From Thermovibrio ammonificans HB-1 (GTDB taxonomy: Bacteria; Aquificota; Aquificia; Desulfurobacteriales; Desulfurobacteriaceae), in contig NC_014926.1 in NCBI RefSeq assembly GCF_000185805.1, positions 1,072,418 through 1,136,417 of the forward strand: a stretch of 64,000 bases of DNA, written 5' to 3'. Below are positions 33,271 to 41,672 of this stretch, in pieces. The notes below the pieces were generated by a model that was given only the letters and a program-made list of their open reading frames with translations, did no database searches and was not told the origin of the DNA. Position 1 is the stretch's first letter. Every line of letters starts with the position of its first letter. The position numbers and the translations under genes are program-made.

Positions 33271-33969
33271 ATGGTCGTAAAGAGAATCTTCAACGGCAAG
33301 TTCGCCCACTACTACGAAAACGTGATAAACAGGATATCGAGCCCTCTCTACACCGACAGGTGGAGAAGGTCGCTCGTAGATAAAGTGGTGGAGCTTTTCC
33401 CCAACGCCAAAACCGTAATAGACTGCTGCAGCGGTGCAGGGAACGTGGGGAAGCTCTTTTTAAAGAAAAATCCCGGAGTGAAGCTCTTAAACTGCGACAT
33501 AAGCAAACCCCTACTGAAAATGGCAAAGGAGCGTTTAAAGGAAAAGGCCTTTTACGTCTGCTCCGACAACAGGTTCTACCCTATAAAGAGTAACTCCGTT
33601 GACGTAATCTTCTCCTCTTTCTGCGTCAGGAACTCACCCGACCCTCTACTAACAATAGGTGAGAGCTTCCGGGTCCTCAAACGGGGCGGGCTGCTTGCAG
33701 TTCTCGACTTCTTCAGGAACGACTCCCTCTCCCCGGTCTACCTCATAAACTCGGCCCTCTTCCGCTCCTTCATGGAGGCGAACAAACTGGTGTCAAAGGA
33801 AGCAAAAGAAGCGATAGAGTACCTCTTTGAATCGATAGAGCGGTTCTTCACAAAGGAGGAGTTCCTCGAAATCCTCAGGGGAACCGGCTTTACCCCCCTA
33901 CACGTAAAAGACTTCATGGGCGGAATAGCAACCACAATAGTAGCGGTTAAGGAGGTGAAAAATGTGTGA
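33271..33969 (+). CDS. UbiE/MenG-like SAM methyltransferase inside the hyp operon
   Basis: 232 residues, class I methyltransferase: motif I VIDCCSGAGNVGKLF, acidic LLNCDISKPLL, motif II/III stretch FSSFCVRNSPDPLLTIGESFRVLKRGGLLAVLDFF. The FCVRN-x-PD...ESFRVLKRGG phrase is that of UbiE/MenG/Coq5 quinone methyltransferases. Methylation of demethylmenaquinone, the likely acceptor for the hydrogenase cytochrome b, is an attractive role but not proven. It lies between hypA and hypB, one base after hypA and overlapping hypB by 8. Confidence 0.8.
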   Translation: MVVKRIFNGKFAHYYENVINRISSPLYTDRWRRSLVDKVVELFPNAKTVIDCCSGAGNVGKLFLKKNPGVKLLNCDISKPLLKMAKERLKEKAFYVCSDNRFYPIKSNSVDVIFSSFCVRNSPDPLLTIGESFRVLKRGGLLAVLDFFRNDSLSPVYLINSALFRSFMEANKLVSKEAKEAIEYLFESIERFFTKEEFLEILRGTGFTPLHVKDFMGGIATTIVAVKEVKNV

Positions 33970-34720
33970 CGTATGCGGATGTGGCAACCACGACCACAGC
34001 CACGACCACACGGTTGTAACAGACGACACAACAAGGAGGAACGTAGAAATTAAGCAGAGCCTGCTGAGCCGCAACGAGCAGGTAGCCGCATCCAACAGGG
34101 AGCACTTCGACAGGCACAACATACTGGCAATTAACCTCATAAGCTCTCCCGGCTCGGGAAAGACCACCCTCCTCGAGAAGACGATAGAGGCCCTTAAAGA
34201 CGAGTTCAAAATAGGAGTTCTCGAAGGGGACATCGAAACCGAGAGGGACGCAGAGAGAGTGAGGGCCAAAGGGGCCGCTGCCGTTCAGCTTACAACGGGA
34301 GGAGCCTGCCACCTTGAGGCACCACTCGTCCACAAAGGCTTCCACGCCCTTGAGAAACAGATGGAGGGCTACCCCGACATCCTCTTCATCGAAAACGTAG
34401 GGAACCTGGTATGTCCTTCCTCTTTCTACCTGGGAGAGCACCTGAGGGTTGTTCTCGTGTCGGTTCCGGAAGGACCGGACAAGCCGGCAAAGTACCCCAA
34501 GGCCTTCAAAACCTCCGACGTTTTCATCATCACAAAAGCCGACCTTCTTCCCTTCTTCGACTTCGACGTTGAAAAAGTTAAAGAAGAGGCCCTCTCGCTC
34601 AACCCCAACCTGAAGGTCTTTGTTGTATCGGCAAAAACCGGAGAGGGCCTTCAGGAGTGGTTCCAGTTCCTAAGGGAGAAGGTTTACGAAAAGAAAGGTG
34701 CCGCTAAAGAGACAAAGTAG
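33962..34720 (+). CDS. hypB: Hydrogenase nickel-incorporation GTPase HypB
   Basis: 252 residues. N-terminal high-affinity metal motif MCDVCGCGNHDHSHDH, P-loop SSPGSGKTT, EGDIETERDAERV, the metal-binding GGACHLEA and ITKADL. Provides nickel to HypA in a GTP-controlled step. GGAGGTGAAAA precedes the ATG. Last gene of the maturation operon; a hairpin follows. Confidence 0.97.
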   Translation: MCDVCGCGNHDHSHDHTVVTDDTTRRNVEIKQSLLSRNEQVAASNREHFDRHNILAINLISSPGSGKTTLLEKTIEALKDEFKIGVLEGDIETERDAERVRAKGAAAVQLTTGGACHLEAPLVHKGFHALEKQMEGYPDILFIENVGNLVCPSSFYLGEHLRVVLVSVPEGPDKPAKYPKAFKTSDVFIITKADLLPFFDFDVEKVKEEALSLNPNLKVFVVSAKTGEGLQEWFQFLREKVYEKKGAAKETK

Positions 34721-34729
34721 TTGCTCTGC

Positions 34730-34760
34730 GGCCCCTACCCTATATTTAGGGTTAGGGGCC
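34730..34760 (+). terminator. Hairpin after hypB
   Basis: 13-bp stem GGCCCCTACCCTA/TAGGG-T-TAGGGGCC with a single bulged T and TATT loop. The bases after it are ATAAAAAAAC, so there is no U-tract on the transcript. Confidence 0.6.
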
Positions 34761-34786
34761 ATAAAAAAACAAATAACGGGGGAGCG

Positions 34787-35077
34787 GTGCTTCCGAGGCT
34801 TGTTGGTGGGGCGATACTGACAACGGTTACCTTCTGCTTTGCGTCGTGTGACTCAAGTTACAAGATTCACAAGTACAGAGGGGAGATATCCCTGGTAAGG
34901 TCCAGGTGTAAGGTCGGGAAAAGGCTTTTAAAACAGGAGTTCCCGCGGAGCACCTTCAGGCTGAAGGACCCTCAAAACTGCACCTACGAGTTTGAAGTGT
35001 GGTTCTCCAAGCCGAAAAGGGAGCTTCAAACCCGCCTTCTAAGATATCCCTTCGTAAAAACGGTTAAGCTCCAGTGA
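34787..35077 (+). CDS. Small putative lipoprotein of unknown function
   Basis: 96 residues from a GTG at 34787, preceded by GGGGGAG. A lipoprotein signal is visible (GGAILTTVTFCFASC, lipobox FASC at about residue 20), followed by a basic 75-residue domain with two further Cys (RSRCKVG and PQNCTYE) that could form a disulfide. No family recognised. The frame is open back to 34721 through the hypB hairpin, but that upstream start has no ribosome site. Confidence 0.6.
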   Translation: MLPRLVGGAILTTVTFCFASCDSSYKIHKYRGEISLVRSRCKVGKRLLKQEFPRSTFRLKDPQNCTYEFEVWFSKPKRELQTRLLRYPFVKTVKLQ

Positions 35078-35080
35078 CCC

Positions 35081-35108
35081 TTGAAATCTCCGGCCTCCTT
35101 ACTGTAAT
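35081..35108 (+). promoter_or_regulatory. Candidate promoter of the tolC-hlyD pair
   Basis: TTGAAA (35081-35086), 16 bases, TGTAAT (35103-35108); the GTG start is at 35148. Confidence 0.5.
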
Positions 35109-35147
35109 GTTTTCTTAACACCTTACGCTTAAAAACAGGGAGAAAAA

Positions 35148-36506
35148 GTGAGGCTTCTAACCGCCGCTTTTGCCGCCTTGGCGTTTGCAACGCAGCAGAG
35201 CTTCGCCTTCACGGCAGACGAAGTAGCAAAGCTCGTAAGGGAGCGCAACCTACAGGTTCTTGCGGCAAAGGAACAGCTCAAAGGGGCCCTATTCCAAGAG
35301 AAAGCAACCAAAAAGAGCTTCCTCCCCCAACTAACCCTCTCGGGCTCCTTCTTCGAGAACTACCAGAGCGCCTTCCCCAAAGGGTGGCAGCAGAGCTACA
35401 CCCTCTCGGCAACAGTCACCGACCAGCTCGTAAACTTCCAACAGCTGGACCAGCTCAAAATAGACAGAACCCAAGTAGAAATTCAGAAAGCGAACCTATC
35501 GGGCACGCTACTGGAGCAGCTCTACCAGGCCCTCAACCTATTCCTCGAGGCCGGTGCCCAAAGGGAGAAAGTGAAAATACGGAAAGAGCTCCTAAACTCG
35601 GCACAGCAGATATTCAAAGTGGCCCAAAAAAAGTACAGAGAGGGCCTCGTAATGGTTACAGACCTTTTAAAGGCAAAGGCGGAAGTAGACTCAGCAAAGA
35701 GGGCACTGGTAGAGGAAGAAAACAGGTACAGGAAAACGCTTAACAGGCTCAACGAACTGCTGAACACCCGACTAAAGGGAGAGCCAGAGGTCTGCTTCTT
35801 CACCGAAGAGCTGAAAATCAACCGTAAGGAGCTTCTAAAAAGAGCCCTGAGCCTGCGGCCGGAGCTGAAACAGCAGGAGAAGGGAGTAAAACTTTCCAAG
35901 CTCCAGGTTCAACAAATCCAAGACACACTAAAACCGAACTTAAACTTAAGCGTTTCGGTCAGCAGAACGGGCACCCAGTTCCTACCGTCCGATAAAACGG
36001 TATCGGCGGGAATCACCATAAACTTCCCCGTTTTCGACAGCGGAGTCACAAAGGCCCGGGCACTCTCTGCTGAGTCCGGCGTTAAAGTGGCCCAACTTCA
36101 GCTCCAAGAGCTGAAAAACCGAATAAAACGGGAAGTCCTAAACGCCGTAGCCGACGTAGAATCGGGCTACCAAAGGCTAAAGGCGGCAGAGAGCTCCCTC
36201 AACTTCTACAGAAAAGCCTACAGCCGGAGCCTAAACGAGTACAGGCTCGGCGTCACAGACATAGTCTCACTACTTCAGGCCTTTAACGCCCTGAAAAACG
36301 GCGAAGAGGAGTACATAGACGCACTCCTCAGCTACAACCAGGCGATACTCAACCTCGACAGAACAACCGGCCAGCTCTTAACCGGAGGTTTCTATGAAGA
36401 AGTTTCTCGCTGCTCTGATAGTTTTGGCACTACTCGCAGCAGCGGTAGTAGCGATAAAGGGGAGAAAGGGGCAAGAGCTCGTTCCCGTTCAGGTAGTAAC
36501 GGTTAA
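35148..36506 (+). CDS. TolC-family outer membrane efflux protein
   Basis: 452 residues from GTG: signal peptide (LLTAAFAALAFATQQSFA), then two OEP repeats of long helices with strand pairs (LPQLTLSGSFFENYQ and LKPNLNLSVSVSRTGTQF), the usual TolC size. Forms the outer-membrane tunnel of tripartite pumps. The last about 37 residues (after LNLDRTTGQLLTGG) are Ser/Gly/Arg-rich and are encoded entirely inside the following gene, a 113-base overlap; they look like an accidental extension after loss of the normal stop. Confidence 0.88.
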   Translation: MRLLTAAFAALAFATQQSFAFTADEVAKLVRERNLQVLAAKEQLKGALFQEKATKKSFLPQLTLSGSFFENYQSAFPKGWQQSYTLSATVTDQLVNFQQLDQLKIDRTQVEIQKANLSGTLLEQLYQALNLFLEAGAQREKVKIRKELLNSAQQIFKVAQKKYREGLVMVTDLLKAKAEVDSAKRALVEEENRYRKTLNRLNELLNTRLKGEPEVCFFTEELKINRKELLKRALSLRPELKQQEKGVKLSKLQVQQIQDTLKPNLNLSVSVSRTGTQFLPSDKTVSAGITINFPVFDSGVTKARALSAESGVKVAQLQLQELKNRIKREVLNAVADVESGYQRLKAAESSLNFYRKAYSRSLNEYRLGVTDIVSLLQAFNALKNGEEEYIDALLSYNQAILNLDRTTGQLLTGGFYEEVSRCSDSFGTTRSSGSSDKGEKGARARSRSGSNG

Positions 36507-37635
36507 AAAGGGAGAAGTCAGAAAAGAGATAGAGGCCACGGGAATAATAAAGCCGCAGGTCGGCGCAGAGATAAAAGTGGGGGCGAGGATATCCGGAACG
36601 GTGGTAAAAGAAAACGTTAAAGTGGGAGACTTCGTAAAAAAGGGCGACCTCATAGCGGTAATAGACAACAGAGAGCTTAAAGAGGCCCTGAAAAGGGCCC
36701 GGGCCAATCTGGAAGAGATAAAGAGGAGCTACCCGGAACGCATAGCACGCCAGAAGTTCCTCGTTGAAAGTGCAAAAACCCAGCTCAAACAGGCAGAGGC
36801 CAAACTAAAGGCGGAGGAGGAGAACTACAGAGTTAAAAAGTGGAAGTTTGAAAGGCAGAAAGAGCTTCTATCGATAGGCTACACAACGCCCGAGAAGTTC
36901 AAAGAGGCCAAACAGGCCCTTGCTCTTGCAGAGAGCAACCTAAAAGCAGCCAAAGAAGGCGTTAAACAGGCCCTTTACAACCTAAAGGCTCAAGAGGCAG
37001 AGCTAAAAAGGCTAAAGGCCGAATTCCAGGAGAACCTCAAGAAAGCAGAAGCCGACCTTAAACAGGCCCAGATTCGCTACTCCTACTCCTACATCTACGC
37101 CCCCATGAGCGGGATAATCTCCTTCGTCTCCACCCAGAAAGGGGAAACGGTAGTTGCCGGCCTCAACGCTCCCCAGTTCGTGACGATACTCGACCCTAAG
37201 AGGCTCGAGAACTGGATATACGTAGACGAAACAGAAATAGGAAAGGTCAAAAAGGGTATGCCGGTAGAGTTCACCGTAGACGCCTACCCCGGGAAGGTGT
37301 TCAAAGGCAAAGTAGTGGAGATATACCCAAAACCCAAGATTCTCAACAACGTGGTTTACTACATAGTTGTGGCAAGGGGCTTTAAGAACGTAGAGCTCCT
37401 CAGGCCGGAAATGACAACCCACAACACCGTAATAGCCGGCGTCCGCAAAGGGGTTTTAGTCGTTCCGAACGCGGCCGTAAAGTGGAAAAACGGCCACTAC
37501 GTAGTCTACAAAGTGGTAGGCGGAAAAGTAGTAGAGGTTCCCGTTAAAGTGGGGTGGAGCGACGAAAACTACACCCAGATAGTTGAGGGGCTGAAAGAGG
37601 GCGACAAGGTGGCCCTATCGGTAAGGAGGCGGTAG
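36394..37635 (+). CDS. HlyD/MacA-family periplasmic adaptor
   Basis: 413 residues: N-terminal membrane anchor (FLAALIVLALLAAAVVAIKG), lipoyl halves on each side of a long coiled coil (residues about 90-215), beta-barrel and MacA-like C-terminus. The phrase GVRKGVLVVPNAAVKWKNG is typical. Strong ribosome site GGAGG before the ATG, within the tolC frame. The inner-membrane pump (MacB or RND) usually follows but here rubredoxin comes next, so the partner must be elsewhere. Confidence 0.9.
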   Translation: MKKFLAALIVLALLAAAVVAIKGRKGQELVPVQVVTVKKGEVRKEIEATGIIKPQVGAEIKVGARISGTVVKENVKVGDFVKKGDLIAVIDNRELKEALKRARANLEEIKRSYPERIARQKFLVESAKTQLKQAEAKLKAEEENYRVKKWKFERQKELLSIGYTTPEKFKEAKQALALAESNLKAAKEGVKQALYNLKAQEAELKRLKAEFQENLKKAEADLKQAQIRYSYSYIYAPMSGIISFVSTQKGETVVAGLNAPQFVTILDPKRLENWIYVDETEIGKVKKGMPVEFTVDAYPGKVFKGKVVEIYPKPKILNNVVYYIVVARGFKNVELLRPEMTTHNTVIAGVRKGVLVVPNAAVKWKNGHYVVYKVVGGKVVEVPVKVGWSDENYTQIVEGLKEGDKVALSVRRR

Positions 37636-37663
37636 TTGACTTTTAACCCGGTGGCCATAAGTT

Positions 37664-37682
37664 GAAATTGAGAACCATTACT
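37664..37682 (+). promoter_or_regulatory. Fur/PerR-like box before the rubredoxin gene
   Basis: By eye 13 of 19 positions match the E. coli Fur consensus (GATAATGATAATCATTATC), including the core TGA and CATTA. It lies 17 bases before the rubredoxin GTG. A Fur-family regulator (iron or peroxide) of an oxygen-defence operon would make sense. Confidence 0.45.
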
Positions 37683-37698
37683 ATTTAAGGAGGCCGCC

Positions 37699-37863
37699 GT
37701 GAAGAAGTTCTATTGTGTTCCCTGCGGATACGTTTACGACCCCGAGCTGGGAGACCCCGACAACGGGATACCTCCGGGAACGCCGTTTGAAGAGCTTCCC
37801 GACGACTGGACCTGCCCCTGGTGCGGAGCCGGAAAGGAAGACTTTGAACCTCTGGAGGAGTGA
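37699..37863 (+). CDS. Rubredoxin
   Basis: 54 residues from a GTG with AAGGAGG upstream. Two iron knuckles, [20 protein letters not shown] and [10 protein letters not shown], supply four Cys; the [16 protein letters not shown] stretch is standard. It is the electron donor expected for the flavodiiron protein encoded next, with a one-base overlap (TGATG). Its length of 54 is normal for the family. Confidence 0.96.
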   Translation: MKKFYCVPCGYVYDPELGDPDNGIPPGTPFEELPDDWTCPWCGAGKEDFEPLEE

Positions 37864-39059
37864 TGGCAGTAAAACAGATATCTGAAAGAACCTACTGGGT
37901 AGGAGCGATAGACTGGGACAGGGTGCTGTTCGACGAGCTCGTAACCCTGCCGGAAGGAACAAGCTACAACGCCTACATCGTTAAAGGGAGCGAGAAAACC
38001 GCCCTTATAGACACCGTAGAGCCCCACAAAAAGGAGGAGCTGTTCAAAAACCTTAAAGAGCTCGGCATTGAAAGGATAGACTACATCGTTTCAAACCACG
38101 CCGAACAGGACCACTCCGGAGCGATACCGGACGTTCTAAAGGCGTTCCCGAAGGCCAAAGTGGTAACCAACAAAAAGTGCAAACAGATGCTCCAAGACCT
38201 CCTTCACCTGCCGGAGGAGGTGTTCAAGGTAATAGATGAAGGGGAGAGCCTATCGCTGGGCGACAGGAGCCTACAGTTCTTCATGGCCCCGTGGGTCCAC
38301 TGGCCGGAAACCATGTTCACCTGGGTCCCCGAGGAGAAGGTCCTCTTTACCTGTGACTTTTTAGGCTCCCACATAGCAACCAGCGAGCTCTTTGATACAA
38401 CCGACGAAAACAGGGCAAAAGTCTACCTTGAGACAAAGCGCTACTACGCCGAAATCATGATGCCCTTCAGGAACTTCATAAAGAAACACCTGGCCCTCAT
38501 AGACAGACTCGGCCCCGAGATAATAGCACCGAGCCACGGAGTTGTCATAAAGGACGTTGAGTTTATGACCGGAGCCTACAAGCGGTGGGTCAGCGACGAA
38601 GTTAAACCGATGGTGATAATCCCCTTCGTCTCTATGCACGAGAGCACCCGCCACATGGTAGAGCACCTTACCTCGGAGCTTTCAAAGGAAGGGGTCATAG
38701 TAAGACCCTACAACCTGATAACGGCAGACCTGGGCAACGCGGCCATGGACCTTGTAGACGCCGCAGCCGTAGTTATAGCCTCGCCGACGGTTCTCGCAGG
38801 CGCCCACCCGGCGGTTATATCCTTTGCCTACCTGACAAACGGCCTCAGGCCCAAAACAAAGTTCCTCGGGGTAATAGGCTCTTACGGCTGGAACGGCAAA
38901 GTTATGGTTAAACACGTTCAGGAGACTCTGAAGAACATAAAGGCCCAGTGGTTGGAACCCGTTCTCGTAAAGGGGCTTCCCAGGGAAGAGGACTTCAACA
39001 GGCTATCGGCGTTTGCAAAAGAACTGGCAGAGAAAGTCAAAGCGGTTTCGACCCTTTAA
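37863..39059 (+). CDS. Flavodiiron protein (FprA/rubredoxin:oxygen oxidoreductase)
   Basis: 398 residues: metallo-beta-lactamase domain with diiron ligands His79-x-Glu81-x-Asp83-His84 (NHAEQDHSG), His146 (PWVHWPET), Asp165 (CDFLGSH) and a later His in APSHGVVI; then a flavodoxin domain (MVIIPFVSMHESTRHM; VASPTVLAG region). It reduces O2 to water or NO to N2O in the cytoplasm, protecting anaerobes. No C-terminal rubredoxin domain, which matches the separate rubredoxin gene. Its last 23 bases overlap the convergent channel gene. Confidence 0.95.
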   Translation: MAVKQISERTYWVGAIDWDRVLFDELVTLPEGTSYNAYIVKGSEKTALIDTVEPHKKEELFKNLKELGIERIDYIVSNHAEQDHSGAIPDVLKAFPKAKVVTNKKCKQMLQDLLHLPEEVFKVIDEGESLSLGDRSLQFFMAPWVHWPETMFTWVPEEKVLFTCDFLGSHIATSELFDTTDENRAKVYLETKRYYAEIMMPFRNFIKKHLALIDRLGPEIIAPSHGVVIKDVEFMTGAYKRWVSDEVKPMVIIPFVSMHESTRHMVEHLTSELSKEGVIVRPYNLITADLGNAAMDLVDAAAVVIASPTVLAGAHPAVISFAYLTNGLRPKTKFLGVIGSYGWNGKVMVKHVQETLKNIKAQWLEPVLVKGLPREEDFNRLSAFAKELAEKVKAVSTL

Positions 39060-40542
39060 CCACAATAACCTGCTCGGCCCTTTCAAGGGGGTAGTCGTCC
39101 GGAGGGTTCAGGATAACGCGCCTGCCCTCCTGGACGGCTACGGGAAGCACCCCTTTCTTCCTAAGCCAAACAACCAGCTCACCGAAAGTTTTAACCCCTT
39201 TCAGCTTCTTTACGGGAAGGAGCTCTATGAGCTCCGAGGTGAGAAGGCCGTCTAAGAGCTTCTCCGCCCCCGGGTTTGTAATGCTGGAAAAGAGCAGCCG
39301 CCCTATCACCTTACCGTAAATGAAAACGCCGTCTACGTTCAGCCTCTTCTCAAACACCTCGGCGTTTTCATCGTGAAGCACCTCTACGAAAACCTTCGCA
39401 GACGGGTTCATCGTTTTTACAAGCATGGCCGTTAAGGCGGTCCTTGCATCTACGTTCCTGTCGGTAAGCCCTTCATGCCTCTCCCCGAGAATTACAACTT
39501 CGGAGGCGTTGGGAACGGAAACCTCGAGCAGAACCTTCTCCTTTGTGAAATCGCCCCTCTTGTAGAGGATATAGCGGCTCAGCTCAACTCCGAGCTCCTT
39601 CCTGTCGTACTCCGTTACGAGAACTATCGGCTTTTCTTTATCGAGCCCCCTGGCTATTATCTGCTCAAGAAGCTCTTCACCGCTTTCGCTCCAGCCGCAG
39701 ATAACCAGGTGCTCTTTCAGTTTGTCCATCTTTATCCCCTCCCCCTTCAAGATGTTCATCCTGTTTATCAGGGTTGCCGAAAAAGTAGCCGTAAGGGCAG
39801 AGACCAAAACGATGCCGCCGCTTATGAGAAGGGAGGCGAGGAACTTGCCCACCTTCGTTTGAGGGGTAATATCTCCGTAGCCCACGGTGGATATGGTCAC
39901 CACTCCCCAGTAGAGGGCCTCAAAAATTGAGCTGAAGGCCCTGTTACCGGCGTTGTACTCGTATATGTAAACCACCGAGGAGATGGTCACTATCCAGAGG
40001 ACCAAGGTTATGAGTATGAAGGTTATTATCGGGGCCTCCTCCTTTACCGCAAGCAGAAGGCTCCTTACGGCATAGGTGTAGCGGAAAATCTTTAAAAGGC
40101 GCATCAGCCTTAAGAGCCTGAGGGTTCCAAAGGGCCTGAAAACGGGCAGTATGGCAACAAGGTCTATGAGGGAGTAGGGTTTAACCGCCCACCTGAGCTT
40201 CGGGTAAAGGGCCAAGAGCAGAGCTTTAAGGGGAGAAGCTTCGGCCTCCCTGGCCGCCCTGAAGTCGTCTGTAAAGTCCGAAACCACCCAGAGCCGCAGT
40301 AAGTACTCAATTACGAAGAACCAGAGGGTAATCTCCTCGTAGTCATCGAAGAAGGTTTTAAGGTCCGGAGGGAGGGGCTACTTTACAACGGTTTCTATGA
40401 TTATAGGAATAGAGGAGGTTACAACCACAAAGAGGGCAAAGGTGTCGTAAAGGAGCCTGTAAGGCCCCGTATCGCTCTCGAGGAGGTTGTAGAGCCAAAC
40501 TTTAAGCCTTCTGAGCCTGCGGGAGAGCTTCAACACCAACAT
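39037..40542 (-). pseudogene. Voltage-gated-type potassium channel with RCK domain, interrupted by amber TAG
   Basis: From an ATG at 40542 the frame gives 54 residues ending after the first membrane helix (YDTFALFVVVTSSIPIIIE), then TAG at 40378-40380, then continues unbroken into FFDDYEEITLWFFVIEYLLRLW (second helix) and the rest of the channel: an Arg-rich S4-like helix (RPFGTLRLLRLMRLLKIFRY), the selectivity filter TISTVGYGDITPQ and a cytoplasmic TrkA-N/RCK domain (HLVICGWSESGEELLEQI). The protein would be 501 residues if read through. After the TAG only a GTG at 40287 could restart, which would lose helices 1 and 2. Either a recent nonsense mutation, suppression, or a base error. Seven bases after tonB, same operon. 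Confidence 0.75.
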
Positions 40543-40549
40543 CAACTAC

Positions 40550-41203
40550 CTACTGGGAAAAGGCCCGCTTCAGGTTGTACTCTAAGGAGAGTCTAAAAGT
40601 CAGGGTATCGTTCTTCACGCTTTCCGGAATTTTCGGAAAGCGGGCCTTTTTTATCGCTATACACGTTGCCTCTGTGAGAATAGGCTCCCCGAACAGCGGC
40701 TTACACTGGAGGACCTTTCCCGACCTATCCAGCGTAAACTGAACCATAACCGGTCCCTCTATCCCCCTCTGATAGGCCTCAAGGGGGTAGAAAATCTCCC
40801 TCGCAATTGCCTCCCTAACCGCCTCTACGTAGGCGGCGGGAAGGTTACCCTGCATCGGCTTAAGTCCCTGAGTGGGCCTTGAAACGGGCTGCTGCTTCTT
40901 CTCCTCTCTCCTCTCCTGCTTCTTGGGGCGGGGGAGCTCCTTTAAAGGCTTGGAACTTTTTATTTTCGGCTTCTCCTTTACAGGAGAGACCCTCTTCTTC
41001 TCCTCCTTAACCTCCCTCTTTGGCCTCTGGCGCTCAACGGTTATACGCTCACTCCTCACCTTGGGCTTTATGAGCGAAATCTGTATAACCTGCTTAACCT
41101 CCCTCCTCGGCGGCTTCAAAATCGCCTTCACCCCTTCAAAGAAGAGCCACTCAAAGGCAGCAGCCAGAAGGAGGGAAACGATAACCCTAACCGCCGTGCC
41201 CAT
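40550..41203 (-). CDS. TonB-family energy transducer
   Basis: 217 residues: an N-terminal membrane helix (VIVSLLLAAAFEWLFF), a long Lys/Arg/Pro/Glu-rich periplasmic spacer (about 40-115) and a C-terminal TonB domain (YPLEAYQRGIEGPVMVQFTLDRSGKV...CIAIKKARFP). Couples the ExbB/ExbD motor to outer-membrane receptors. The spacer is Lys/Arg-Glu rather than Pro-Lys/Pro-Glu repeats. It overlaps exbD by 17 bases in coding order. Confidence 0.88.
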   Translation of the reverse strand: MGTAVRVIVSLLLAAAFEWLFFEGVKAILKPPRREVKQVIQISLIKPKVRSERITVERQRPKREVKEEKKRVSPVKEKPKIKSSKPLKELPRPKKQERREEKKQQPVSRPTQGLKPMQGNLPAAYVEAVREAIAREIFYPLEAYQRGIEGPVMVQFTLDRSGKVLQCKPLFGEPILTEATCIAIKKARFPKIPESVKNDTLTFRLSLEYNLKRAFSQ

Positions 41204-41615
41204 TTTTCTCCTTCGCGAGAAGACCTATAGAGGAGACTCCCGCTTCAGTTGCGGCGTCCATAACGGTAACAAGGGCCTGAACCGGAGCGTTCCTGTCGGC
41301 GTCTATTATCAAGTAGAGGTCTCGGTACTGCTTCTTTAGGCCCTTCAGTAACCTCTTTAGCTGGTCAAAGGTTAAACGCTCCTTCCCGTAGTAGAAGCGG
41401 CCGAAGCGGTCTACCACAACCGTAACGGGGTGGCGCTTAATGTGGATGTTGCTCTTCTGAACCGTTTGAGGGGGATTGGTTTTAAGGGTAATACCCGGGA
41501 TTATGCTTCCCGCTATGAGAACGAAAAAGGCAAGGAGGAAGAGCATAACATCTACCATCGGGATTATTATCGGCCTCGGGGACTCTTCACACTCCTCTTC
41601 CCTGAAGATGAACAC
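41187..41615 (-). CDS. ExbD/TolR-family biopolymer transport protein
   Basis: 142 residues with one membrane helix containing the key Asp (IIIPMVDVMLFLLAFFVLIAGS) and a periplasmic domain (VVVDRFGRFYYGKERLTFDQL). The GTG at 41615 is preferred to the one at 41621 because GAGG would otherwise overlap the start. First gene of exbD-tonB-channel; its exbB partner is encoded divergently. Confidence 0.88.
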   Translation of the reverse strand: MFIFREEECEESPRPIIIPMVDVMLFLLAFFVLIAGSIIPGITLKTNPPQTVQKSNIHIKRHPVTVVVDRFGRFYYGKERLTFDQLKRLLKGLKKQYRDLYLIIDADRNAPVQALVTVMDAATEAGVSSIGLLAKEKNGHGG

Positions 41616-41637
41616 GACCACCTCTTAGATGTAGTGA

Positions 41638-41650
41638 TACAATTATTATA
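41638..41650. promoter_or_regulatory. Divergent promoter between exbD and exbB
   Basis: On the minus strand TATAAT (41650-41645) precedes exbD. On the plus strand TGA-TACAAT (41635-41643) is an extended -10 before exbB. The two overlap, so the operons probably compete or are co-regulated. Confidence 0.5.
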
Positions 41651-41672
41651 GCTTCCCCAGCGGAGGTTAAAG

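Noticed and set aside
34761-34770. A-run after the hypB hairpin as a terminator tail
   Set aside because: A's on the coding strand do not give the U-tract needed; on the other strand the T-run comes before, not after, the hairpin.
40378-40380. TAG in the channel gene as pyrrolysine
   Set aside because: No sign of a pyl system, the position follows a membrane helix with no catalytic need, and such use is confined to a few lineages.
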